Assembly (NCBI RefSeq): GCF_048001765.1
Contig: NZ_CP181447.1
Coordinates: forward strand, 434,001-498,000
Origin: Bombiscardovia asteroides_K
GTDB taxonomy: Bacteria; Actinomycetota; Actinomycetes; Actinomycetales; Bifidobacteriaceae
Direction: 5' to 3'
Length of the DNA stretch: 64,000 bases
The notes beneath the pieces are model-generated. The model was not told the origin of the DNA and did no database searches. It was given only the letters and a program-made list of their open reading frames with translations. Positions 44,172 through 52,800 of this stretch are shown piece by piece. The position numbers and the translations under genes are program-made. Position 1 is the first letter of the stretch, and the number at the start of each line of letters is the position of its first letter.

Positions 44172-45430
44172 CGACGACAGTGGAATTCATACAGCCTTGG
44201 ACCCAGGGTGCCGACGGCCAAGGGGCCACCAAGGCCCGCGAGCTTTTCCAAAAGGTCTATGGCGACGACCCCCAGGGCGTGTGGAGTGCCCCCGGCCGGG
44301 TCAATCTGATTGGCGAGCATACGGATTACAACGCCGGGCTCTGCCTGCCTATCGCCCTGCCCAATCGCACCTATGTGGCCGCCAGTCCCAGGATGGACAG
44401 CCGGGTCCGCCTGGTCTCCACCATGGATCCGGAGCATCCGGTCCAGGCTGACCTGGATGGTCTCCAGGCTCGGGGGGTAGGCGGCTGGGCGGCCTACCCG
44501 GTCGGGGTGGCCTGGGCCCTGCAGCGGGATGGATTCCCCCAGGTTCTAGGGTTCGACCTGGCCCTGGCCTCCTGCGTGCCCGTGGGGTCCGGGTTGAGCT
44601 CCTCGGCGGCCATGACCTGTGCCGTGGCCCTGGCTCTGGATGATCTGTTCGGTCTGGGGCTGGGCGGTGACGAGGCTGGTCGGGTCAGGCTGATCCAGGC
44701 CGCCATCACAGCTGAGAACGATATGGCCGGCGCCTCCACCGGCGGCATGGATCAGAGCGCCGCCATGCGGTGTCGATCCGGCTGCGCCCTGCGACTGGAC
44801 TGCCGGCCGGAACTGGATGCTATGAGCAACGTGCGCCAGGTTCCCTTCGACCTGCAGGCTGCGGGCCTGGAGCTGCTGGTAGTCGACACCAGGGCCCAGC
44901 ACCAGCTCAACGATGGTCAATATGATAAGCGGCGGGCCACATGCGAGCAGGCCGCACACCTGCTGGGGGTGGCCAACCTGCGCCAGGTGGCAGATCAGGT
45001 CAATGGGGCCGATGATCCTCCATCCGCCCTGGCTGCCCTGCTGGAGCAGCTGCCTGATAAGACCATGCGTCGGCGGGTCCGCCATGTCATCAGCGAGATA
45101 GGACGGGTGGACCGCTTCATCGAGGCCTTCGGCAGGGGCGATTATGTCCTGGCCGGCCGCCTGTTCAACGCCTCCCATGATTCCCTGAGGGACGACTACG
45201 AGGTCACCTGCCCGGAGTTGGATGAGGCCGTTGAGGCGGCACGTCAGGGTGGAGCTTATGGGGCTCGCATGACCGGCGGCGGGTTCGGCGGGTCCATCAT
45301 CGCCATGGCTGACGCCGGCAAGGGCTCCGATCTTGCCCGTGACATTGCCGACCGATTCGCCTCCAAGGGATTCGAGGCCCCAAGGGCTCTGATTGCCCTG
45401 CCCTCCTCTGCGGCCACGCGCGAATCCTGA
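44168..45430 (+). CDS. galK: Galactokinase
   Basis: ATP-dependent phosphorylation of galactose. 420 residues with the GHMP-kinase motifs: GEHTDYNAGLCLPIAL at the N-terminus, GSGLSSSAAM as ATP loop and GARMTGGGFGGSIIA near the C-terminus. The catalytic Asp is expected in the TGGMDQSAAM segment. Coupled to galT by an ATGA overlap and followed by a strong terminator. Confidence 0.95.
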   Translation: MTTTVEFIQPWTQGADGQGATKARELFQKVYGDDPQGVWSAPGRVNLIGEHTDYNAGLCLPIALPNRTYVAASPRMDSRVRLVSTMDPEHPVQADLDGLQARGVGGWAAYPVGVAWALQRDGFPQVLGFDLALASCVPVGSGLSSSAAMTCAVALALDDLFGLGLGGDEAGRVRLIQAAITAENDMAGASTGGMDQSAAMRCRSGCALRLDCRPELDAMSNVRQVPFDLQAAGLELLVVDTRAQHQLNDGQYDKRRATCEQAAHLLGVANLRQVADQVNGADDPPSALAALLEQLPDKTMRRRVRHVISEIGRVDRFIEAFGRGDYVLAGRLFNASHDSLRDDYEVTCPELDEAVEAARQGGAYGARMTGGGFGGSIIAMADAGKGSDLARDIADRFASKGFEAPRALIALPSSAATRES

Positions 45431-45450
45431 ATCAGGCTGCAGACCTCTAC

Positions 45451-45503
45451 GACCCCGCTTCTCCCGGCGCTCCTCTAAGCTGGGGAAGCGGGGTCCCGGT
45501 TTT
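45451..45503 (+). terminator. Rho-independent terminator of the gal operon
   Basis: Perfect 11-bp stem GACCCCGCTTC with GAAGCGGGGTC (45451-45461 and 45485-45495), extended by TCCC/GGGG inside, with TTTT at 45500-45503. Confidence 0.85.
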
Positions 45504-45545
45504 CAGGGGGACCGGTCAAGGGTGAGGTGGATGAGGAGGACGGCC

Positions 45546-45818
45546 ATGGACAAGGCGATCATCACGGTGGTGGGCAAGGATGCCATAGGCATCATCGGCA
45601 AGGTCTGCACAGACCTCTCCCAGCAGGGGGTCAATGTGCTGGATATTTCGCAGACGATTCTGGACGGCTTCTTCACCATGATGATGATCGTGGACTGCAC
45701 CGCCTGCAGGGATGATTTCGATGCGCTGAGCCAGAGGATGGAATCTTTGGGAGAGGATATCGGAGTCTCCATCCGCTGCCAGCGCGAGGAGATTTTCACC
45801 AGGATGCACCGGGTCTGA
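45546..45818 (+). CDS. ACT-domain protein, UPF0237 family
   Basis: 90-residue single ACT domain with VVGKDAIGIIGKVCTDLSQ and NVLDISQTILDGFFTM, the standard ligand-binding fold of amino-acid-sensing regulators. Start 45546 has GAGGAGG 6 nt upstream. Ten bases separate it from the UPF0210 gene. The same two-gene pair is found in many anaerobes. The ligand and purpose are unknown. Confidence 0.9.
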   Translation: MDKAIITVVGKDAIGIIGKVCTDLSQQGVNVLDISQTILDGFFTMMMIVDCTACRDDFDALSQRMESLGEDIGVSIRCQREEIFTRMHRV

Positions 45819-45828
45819 GGAGGCAGCC

Positions 45829-47193
45829 ATGATCACACGCGACGAGGTCCTTGAGACCAACGACATGATCGACCGGGAGCGCCTGGACGTGCGCACCATC
45901 ACCATGGGCATCAGCCTTCTGGATTGTGTGAGCGGGGATGTGGACATGCTTTGCCGGAACATCCATCGCAAGATCGTCTCCCTGGCCGGCGACCTGGTGT
46001 CCACTGGGGACTCAATCGCCCGCGAGTACGGCATTCCCATCGTCAACAAGCGCATCACCGTCACACCCATCTCCTTGGTGGCCGCCGGAGCCTGCCACAC
46101 CGTGGAAGACTATGTGGCTGTGGCCAAGGTCCTGGACCGCTCGGCCCAGGAGGTCGGGGTCAACCTGATCGGCGGCTATTCGGCCCTGGTCGGCAAGGGC
46201 ATGACCCCGGCCGAGCGGCTCTTGATCAAGTCCTTGCCCAGGGCACTGAGCCAGACGGAACGGGTCTGTGCCAGCGTCAACGTGGGCTCCACCAGAACGG
46301 GCATCGACATGGACGCTGTAGCCCTGATGGGCCGGGTCGTCAAGGCCACTGCCGAGAGCACCGCCGACTCGGACAGCTCCGGCTGCACCAAGCTGGTGGT
46401 CTTCTGCAACGCTCCGGACGACAACCCCTTCATGGCCGGCGGTTTCCATGGGGTCAGCCAGGGGTCGGCCGTCATCAACGTGGGGGTCTCCGGACCCGGC
46501 GTGGTCAAGACCGCCTTGGAATCAGCCAAGGGAGCCGACTTCGGGCAGCTCTGCGAGACCATCAAGCGCACGGCCTTCAAGATCACCCGGGTGGGGCAGC
46601 TGGTGGCCCAGGAGGCCAGCCGTCGCCTGGAGGTGCCCTTCGGGATCATCGACCTGTCCCTGGCACCCACCCCGGCGGTGGGGGACTCAGTGGGCGAGGT
46701 CCTGCAGACCATGGGCCTGGAGCAGGTGGGCGCACCGGGGACGACTGCGGCCCTGGCCATCCTCAACGATCAGGTCAAGAAGGGCGGCATCATGGCTTCC
46801 AGCTCGGTGGGCGGGCTGTCCGGGGCCTTTATTCCCGTATCTGAGGACGCCGCCATGATCCAGGCTGCGCAAGAGGGGAGCCTGACCCTGGAGAAGCTTG
46901 AGGCCATGACCTGCGTCTGCTCGGTGGGGCTGGACATGATTCCCGTCCCCGGGGACACTTCTGCGGAATCTATCTCCGGCCTTATCGCCGACGAGGCGGC
47001 CATCGGCATGATCAATCAGAAGACCACCGCCGTCCGAGTCATTCCTGTCATCGGCAAGCAGGTGGGCGAATGGGCCGAGTTCGGCGGGCTCATGGGCGGT
47101 GGGCCGGTCGTGCCCGTCAATACCCGCTCCTGTGCGGCGTTCGTCAACCGGGGTGGACATATCCCAGCCCCCATTCACAGCTTCAAGAACTGA
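45829..47193 (+). CDS. UPF0210 (DUF711/PFL-like) family protein
   Basis: 454-residue soluble protein. The family (UPF0210) is remotely related to pyruvate formate-lyase-like folds but has no glycyl-radical motif here. Conserved-looking segments include ETNDMIDRERLDVRTITMGI at the start, KRITVTPISLVAAG and SVGLDMIPVPGDTS near the C-terminus. Start follows GAGGAGG. Presumably works with the preceding ACT protein. Converges on trmL with only 15 bp between stops. Confidence 0.9.
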   Translation: MITRDEVLETNDMIDRERLDVRTITMGISLLDCVSGDVDMLCRNIHRKIVSLAGDLVSTGDSIAREYGIPIVNKRITVTPISLVAAGACHTVEDYVAVAKVLDRSAQEVGVNLIGGYSALVGKGMTPAERLLIKSLPRALSQTERVCASVNVGSTRTGIDMDAVALMGRVVKATAESTADSDSSGCTKLVVFCNAPDDNPFMAGGFHGVSQGSAVINVGVSGPGVVKTALESAKGADFGQLCETIKRTAFKITRVGQLVAQEASRRLEVPFGIIDLSLAPTPAVGDSVGEVLQTMGLEQVGAPGTTAALAILNDQVKKGGIMASSSVGGLSGAFIPVSEDAAMIQAAQEGSLTLEKLEAMTCVCSVGLDMIPVPGDTSAESISGLIADEAAIGMINQKTTAVRVIPVIGKQVGEWAEFGGLMGGGPVVPVNTRSCAAFVNRGGHIPAPIHSFKN

Positions 47194-47208
47194 GCGCGCT
47201 CGCGGGGT

Positions 47209-47862
47209 TCAGCGGCCGCCTTGGAATCCCAGCTGCCGCCAAGCCTCGTAGATGGCGATGGAGGCGCAGTTGGTCAGGTTCAGGCTGCGCAGGCTGGGTC
47301 GCATGGGTAGCCTGACCTGTTCAGCCACATGAGGGCCGGCCATGATGTCCATGGGGTCGGGGATGTCGCCGGGCTCAGGGCCGAACAGAAGGATGTCGTC
47401 CGGTCGATAGTCGACTTCGGTGTAGAGCTTGTCTGCGTGAGCGGTGAAGGCGATGATCCGGCTGTCGGGCATGGAGCGGACCAGGTCATCGAAGTCCGGG
47501 TGCAGGACCACGTGGGCCATGTCGTGGTAGTCCAGGCCAGCCCGGCGCAGCTTGGTGTCCTTGAGGTTGAAGCCCAGGGGCTCTATCAGATGCAGGATGG
47601 TGCCGGTCACGGCGCACAGGCGGATGGCCGAACCCGTGTTGCCGGGGATTCGCGGCGAGTAGTAGCACAGGTGGGGTGTGGAGGTCTTCACCCGGCTGGC
47701 CTGATCGGCCTTCATCATGGCGTCCACTACCGAAATGGGGTTGCCGTGGGCGTCGGTGACCAGCTCATCGGGACCATAGTTCGATTTACGGTATCCGTAC
47801 TCGTACATGCTTTCGACGGCCTTCGATGGATCGCCGGACCGTTCCTGCTCCTGCCTGTTCAT
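47209..47862 (-). CDS. trmL: tRNA (cytidine/uridine-34 2'-O)-methyltransferase
   Basis: 217-residue SPOUT methyltransferase that methylates the ribose of the wobble nucleotide of leucine tRNAs. Recognisable parts are PRIPGNTGSAIRLCAVTG, HLIEPLGF, LLFGPEPGDIP and the knot-forming SLNLTNCASIAIYEAWRQLG. The N-terminal 45 residues are an extra polar stretch relative to E. coli TrmL (157 residues). The ATG is set by a TAGGTT box 6 nt upstream. Confidence 0.92.
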   Translation of the reverse strand: MNRQEQERSGDPSKAVESMYEYGYRKSNYGPDELVTDAHGNPISVVDAMMKADQASRVKTSTPHLCYYSPRIPGNTGSAIRLCAVTGTILHLIEPLGFNLKDTKLRRAGLDYHDMAHVVLHPDFDDLVRSMPDSRIIAFTAHADKLYTEVDYRPDDILLFGPEPGDIPDPMDIMAGPHVAEQVRLPMRPSLRSLNLTNCASIAIYEAWRQLGFQGGR

Positions 47863-47868
47863 GAGGCC

Positions 47869-47874
47869 AACCTA
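47869..47874 (-). promoter_or_regulatory. -10 box of leaderless type before trmL
   Basis: Minus-strand TAGGTT, then GGCCTC, then ATG at 47862. It shows the pattern also occurs on the minus strand. Confidence 0.6.
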
Positions 47875-47973
47875 CCGTCGCCAAACGACAGACAAGGCGG
47901 GGCTGGTCGGCACCGTCGGGCAGAATACGGCGGTTGAATGAGGCAGAATCGGATGGTGAAGGGCGGTGTGACC

Positions 47974-49008
47974 ATGGAGAAGGCGGAGACGGCTTTGGCG
48001 GAGACTGAACCCATCCGCCAGCGGCTGTTCGACTGGTGGAGCCGATACGCCCGCGACCTGCCCTGGCGCTTTGGGCGGACCACGCCCTGGGGGGTCCTGG
48101 TCTCCGAGGTCATGAGCCAGCAGACCCAGATGAGCCGAGTGGTGCCCTACTGGATGGCCTGGATGAAGGTCTGGCCGGATGCAGCCTCCCTGGCTGCTGC
48201 GCCCAAGGCCGAGGTCATCACGTCCTGGGGTCGGCTGGGCTACCCGCGCCGAGCCCTGCGACTGCAGGAGTGCGCACAGCAGGTGGCCGGCCGGTATGCA
48301 GACCGGCTGCCCCAGGATTACGACCAGCTGGTGGCCCTGCCTGGCATCGGCGACTACACGGCCAGCGCTGTCATGAGTTTTGCATACGGCGAGAGGATAG
48401 CCGTCATCGACACCAATATCCGCAGGGTGCTCTCCAGGGTCTTTTTGGGGCGTGAATCCACCGGGGGCGCCGCCAGTCGAGAGGAGCGCCAACTGGCCTG
48501 GCAGGTCCTGCCTGAGGACGAGGGGCAGGAGGGTGTTAGCGCCGAAGACGGAGGACGGGAGGATATCGGTGCCCAGAATAGCGGTGCCCAGGAAGATGGT
48601 GGCCGTTTGGGACTGGCTGATCCGAAGGTCAGGTCGGCAGCCTGGCGGGAGCCGCCTTCGGCCCGATGGAACCAGGCCGTCATGGAGCTGGGCGCCACGG
48701 TCTGCATCGCTCGCAAGCCGGCCTGCGACATCTGCCCCCTGGCTGGCCACTGTCGCTTTCTCAAGGCTGGACTGCCGGGTTTGGGCGCAGGCAGGACAAG
48801 GCCCCGGCAGCGCTTCGCAGGTACCGATCGGCAGGTCCGCGGTGCCATTCTTCAGGCCCTGCGGCAGGCTTCGGGCGCGCCCGTCGCCAGGAAGGACCTG
48901 AAACCCCTGTGCGACGATGGAATCCGACTTGATCGGTGCATCGCTTCACTGGACGAGGACGGTCTTCTGGAGATCGGCCAGGACGGCAGCCTGAGTCTGC
49001 CGCAGTAA
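47974..49008 (+). CDS. mutY: A/G-specific adenine glycosylase
   Basis: Base-excision repair enzyme that removes adenine opposite 8-oxoguanine. 344 residues from ATG 47974 (GAAGGGCGG upstream). In-frame ATGs at 47938 and 47953 are alternatives. Catalytic Glu in SEVMSQQTQMS, helix-hairpin-helix LPGIGDYTASAV, catalytic Asp in VIDTNIRRVL and a 4Fe-4S loop C-x6-C-x2-C-x5-C. Between the HhH domain and the iron-sulfur loop there is an acidic Gly/Glu-rich insertion of about 40 residues not usual in MutY. The C-terminal part is too short for the full 8-oxoG-reading Nudix-like domain. Confidence 0.92.
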   Translation: MEKAETALAETEPIRQRLFDWWSRYARDLPWRFGRTTPWGVLVSEVMSQQTQMSRVVPYWMAWMKVWPDAASLAAAPKAEVITSWGRLGYPRRALRLQECAQQVAGRYADRLPQDYDQLVALPGIGDYTASAVMSFAYGERIAVIDTNIRRVLSRVFLGRESTGGAASREERQLAWQVLPEDEGQEGVSAEDGGREDIGAQNSGAQEDGGRLGLADPKVRSAAWREPPSARWNQAVMELGATVCIARKPACDICPLAGHCRFLKAGLPGLGAGRTRPRQRFAGTDRQVRGAILQALRQASGAPVARKDLKPLCDDGIRLDRCIASLDEDGLLEIGQDGSLSLPQ

Positions 49009-49024
49009 AGGCCGCCCTGGCGAT

Positions 49025-49030
49025 TAGACT
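49025..49030 (+). promoter_or_regulatory. -10 box (TAGACTGGAG type) before the membrane-anchored protein gene
   Basis: TAGACT, then GGAGAAGT, then ATG at 49039 (8 nt). Same ten-base core as at 34171. Confidence 0.5.
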
Positions 49031-49038
49031 GGAGAAGT

Positions 49039-49701
49039 ATGGCCAAGCGACGCATGAGCGAGAAGAAGCGGCGGATGTACCGTCGTCGGAGGATCGCAGC
49101 CGCCCTGCTGGCGGTGCTCTTCCTGCTGGTCTGTGCTGGCCTGGTCTGGGGCGTGGGGGCCGGCATCAGGGCACTGCGCGGAGGCGATGGGGGCCAGGGA
49201 GCCTCGACTAGCGCCCAGCAGTCCGCAAAGACCAAATCCAAAGACAGGGACAAGCAGGGCAAGGATAAGAAGAAGGATGCCGGCAAGAAGCGTTCCTCAG
49301 GAGCTCCTGACTGCGACAAGGGGGATCTGGCTCTGGAGCTGGCTGCGCCCGATCCCAGCACTGGGGTCGGTGGGTCCATCGACTTTACTGCGACCATCAG
49401 GCATAAGGGAACAGGCTCATGCTTGGTGGACGGCTCCGACGGTGGCCGGGTACTGGTCATCACCAGCGGCCAGGACACCGTCTGGCGCTCTGATGCCTGT
49501 CCGGTGGGGGCTCGCACCCTGCTCATGGCCACCGGCGACAAGGACGTACAGACCATCACCTGGCATGCCGACAGGAGCCAGGAGAGCTGCCAGCCCGACC
49601 AGAAGCTGCCCCGGGTCAAAGCCGGCTCCTACCAGGCCAAGCTGATGCTCAAGGCCGATTCGCACGTGGTCTCCCAGCCAGTGCCGGTCATGGTCCAATA
49701 G
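49039..49701 (+). CDS. Membrane-anchored extracytoplasmic protein of unknown function
   Basis: 220 residues: very basic first 20, one membrane helix (about 22-44), a Lys/Asp-rich linker (about 60-90), then a beta-rich external domain with four Cys that could pair. I do not recognise a catalytic motif. Such proteins are seen next to rpoB or mutY in bifidobacteria, so it appears conserved in place. It is separated from rpoB by a strong promoter and is not part of the rpo transcript. Confidence 0.75.
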   Translation: MAKRRMSEKKRRMYRRRRIAAALLAVLFLLVCAGLVWGVGAGIRALRGGDGGQGASTSAQQSAKTKSKDRDKQGKDKKKDAGKKRSSGAPDCDKGDLALELAAPDPSTGVGGSIDFTATIRHKGTGSCLVDGSDGGRVLVITSGQDTVWRSDACPVGARTLLMATGDKDVQTITWHADRSQESCQPDQKLPRVKAGSYQAKLMLKADSHVVSQPVPVMVQ

Positions 49702-49726
49702 CAGCTTTTCCAAGACGACACGCCCA

Positions 49727-49755
49727 TTGCGTCCATGGTTCTTGTCTGCTATAGT
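49727..49755 (+). promoter_or_regulatory. rpoBC promoter
   Basis: TTGCGT (49727-49732), 17 bp, TATAGT (49750-49755). This is the best -35/-10 pair in the window. Predicted start near 49762 gives a leader of about 134 nt before the rpoB TTG codon. Confidence 0.75.
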
Positions 49756-49783
49756 TTTGTCTTTGCATGAGGTGTGTCATATA

Positions 49784-49813
49784 GCGGGCATGCATCATCG
49801 AGGAGGTGCCCGC
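49784..49813 (+). promoter_or_regulatory. Hairpin in the rpoB leader
   Basis: 7-bp perfect stem GCGGGCA/TGCCCGC with a 16-nt loop that exposes AGGAGG (49801-49806), a ribosome-binding-like sequence. Its role is unproven. Confidence 0.4.
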
Positions 49814-49823
49814 GAATAGGCAT

Positions 49824-49883
49824 ATGGCGGCCATTCGGCATCTCCCTGGGGTAACAGGAATGATCGAGTACGGCGAGCGATAA
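49824..49883 (+). CDS. Candidate 19-codon leader ORF upstream of rpoB
   Basis: ATG at 49824, 19 codons, TAA at 49881-49883. The stop overlaps the rpoB ribosome-binding sequence (AAGGAACG). AGGAGG lies 17 nt upstream, too far for a normal site, so translation is uncertain. If translated, it could couple or attenuate expression of rpoB, which begins with the weak start TTG. Confidence 0.3.
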   Translation: MAAIRHLPGVTGMIEYGER

Positions 49884-49895
49884 GGAACGTCCATT

Positions 49896-52800
49896 TTGGC
49901 TGCCAATAAAGCTGTAAGTAGTACCACCGCCACGCAGGCACGCGCTGACGAACACGACATCAAACTGCACAAGGCCACCGATCGTGTCAACTTCGGATCC
50001 ATCCGCGAACCCATCGAGGTGCCCTACCTCCTGGGTGTGCAGACCGATAGCTTCGACTGGCTGGTCGGCAACGACCGCTGGAAGAAGCGGGTCGAGGAGG
50101 ATCAGGTCAACGGAACCCATACCGTGGCCCCCGTCTCCGGCCTGGATGAGGTCTTCCAGGAGATCTCTCCCATTGAGAACTTCGCCCAGACCATGAGCCT
50201 GACCTTCTCGGATCCCTACTTCGAGGAGCCCCGGCACACGGTCCAGGAGTGCAAGGAGAAGGACTACACCTACTCCGCCCCCCTGTACGTGAACGCCGAG
50301 TTCGAGAACGGGGACACCGGCGAGATCAAGTCGCAGACCGTCTTCATGGGTGACTTCCCGCTGCAGACCCCCCATGGCACCTTCATCATCGGTGGTTCGG
50401 AGCGCGTCATCGTCTCCCAGCTGGTCCGCTCTCCCGGCGTCTACTTCGACCGCACCCAGGACCGCAACTCCGACAAGGAGGTCTTCGGGGCCAAGATCAT
50501 CCCCAGCCGGGGCGCCTGGCTGGAGTTCGAGATCGACAAGCGCGATGTGCTGGGCGTGCGCGTGGACCGGAAGCGCAAGCAGTCCGCCATCGTCTTCCTC
50601 ATGGCCATCGGCATGACCAAGCCACAGATCCGCAAGGCCTTCAAGGGCTACCCGCTGGTGCTGGACGCCCTGGAGAAGGAGACCATCGAGACCCAGGACG
50701 AGGCCCTGACCGACCTCTACCGCAAGATCCGTCCTGCCGACACCGCCTCGCCCGAGGCCGGCCGCAACCTGCTGGATTCCTTCTACTTCAACACCAAGCG
50801 CTACGACCTTGCCCGGGTCGGCCGCTACAAGATCAACCGCAAGCTGGGACTTGAAGCCGACTTCAACGACCGCAGCCTGCATCCCGAGGACATCATCGCC
50901 ACCCTGAAGTACCTGGTGACCCTGCATGCCGGCGGACAGACCTTCCCCGGCCGCCGCGACGGCCAGGACATCGAGCTGCGGGTGGACGTGGACGACATCG
51001 ACCACTTCGGCAACCGCCGCATCCGTCAGGTGGGCGAGCTGATCCAGAACCAGCTGCGCACCGGTCTGAGCCGTATGGAGCGCGTGGTCCGTGAGAGGAT
51101 GACCACCCAGGACGCGGAGGCCATCACCCCGCAGTCCCTGATCAACATCCGCCCGGTCAATGCCACCATCAAGGAGTTCTTCGGAACCTCCCAGCTGAGC
51201 CAGTTCATGGATCAGAACAACCCGCTGGCCGGCGTGACCAACAAGCGTCGTCTCTCGGCCCTGGGCCCCGGCGGCCTGTCCCGCGACCGTGCCTCCATGG
51301 AGGTGCGCGATGTGCACCCCTCCCACTACGGACGCATGTGCCCCATCGAGTCCCCTGAAGGCCCCAACATCGGCCTGATCGGCTCCCTGGCGACCTTCGC
51401 CCGGGTCAACCCCTTCGGCTTCATCGAGACCCCCTACCGAAAGGTCATTGATGGCCAGGTGACCGATGACGTGGTCTATATGACCGCCGACCAGGAGTCC
51501 GAGCACACCATCGCCCAGGCCAACCAGGAGATCGACGAGACCGGACACTTCGTCGAGGACGAGGCCCTGGTACGTGACGCCGAGGCCGAGGCCAAGGATG
51601 TGCCCGTCTCCCAGGTGGACCTGATGGATGTCTCCCCCCGGCAGATGGTTTCGGTGGGCGCCTCCCTGATCCCCTTCCTGGAGCACGACGAGGGCCACCG
51701 AGCACTGATGGGCACCAACATGCAGCGTCAGGCCGTCCCCCTGGTCAAGTCCGAGCGTCCCTTGGTGGGCACCGGCTCCGAGTGGCGTTCCGCCATCGAT
51801 TCGGGCGATGTCATCCTGGCCGAGAAGCCGGGTGTGGTCACCTACGTCTCCGCCGACATCATCCGCGTCATGAATGACGACGGCACCCAGTCCTCCTACA
51901 AGCTGGCCAAGTTCCAACGGTCCAACCAGACCACCTGCTACAACCAGGTCCCCCTGATCAAAGACGGGGAGCGGGTCGAGGCCGGCACGGTCCTGGCTGA
52001 CGGCCCCGCCACCGAGAAGGGCGAGATGGCCCTGGGCAAGAACGTCCTGGTGGCCTTCATGCCTTGGAACGGCTACAACTACGAGGACGCCGTTATCATC
52101 TCCCAGCGGCTGGTCCAGGACGACACCCTGAGCTCCATCCACATCGAGGAGTACGAGACCGACGCCCGCGAGACCAAGCTGGGCGCCGAGGAGATCACCC
52201 GGGACCTGCCCAACGTGGGCGAGGACGCTGTGGCCAACCTGGACGAACGCGGCATCATCCGCATCGGTGCCGAGGTTGAGGCCGGCGACATCCTGGTCGG
52301 CAAGGTCACCCCCAAGGGCGAGACCGAGCTGACCCCCGAGGAGCGGCTCCTGCGGGCCATCTTCGGCGAGAAGAGCCGCGAGGTGCGCGACACCAGCCTG
52401 CGGGTGCCACACGGCGAGACCGGCACGGTCATTGAGGTCAAGGAGGTCACCCGCGAGGATGCCGAGGAGGACGGCGACGAGCTGCCCAACGGCGTCAACC
52501 GGATGATCCGGGTCTACATCGCCCAGCACCGCAAGATCACCCAGGGCGACAAGCTCTCGGGACGCCACGGCAACAAGGGCGTCATCTCGAGGATCCTGCC
52601 CGAGGAGGATATGCCCTTCATGGCCGATGGCACCCCCATCGACATCATGCTCAATCCCTTGGGCGTGCCCTCCCGTATGAATCTGGGCCAGGTCCTGGAG
52701 CTCCATCTGGGGTGGATCGCCCACTCCGGCTGGGACATCAGCCTGGATCCCGACCTGGAGGCCGAGTGGAAGAAGCACATCCCGGCAGGCGCTGAGAAGG

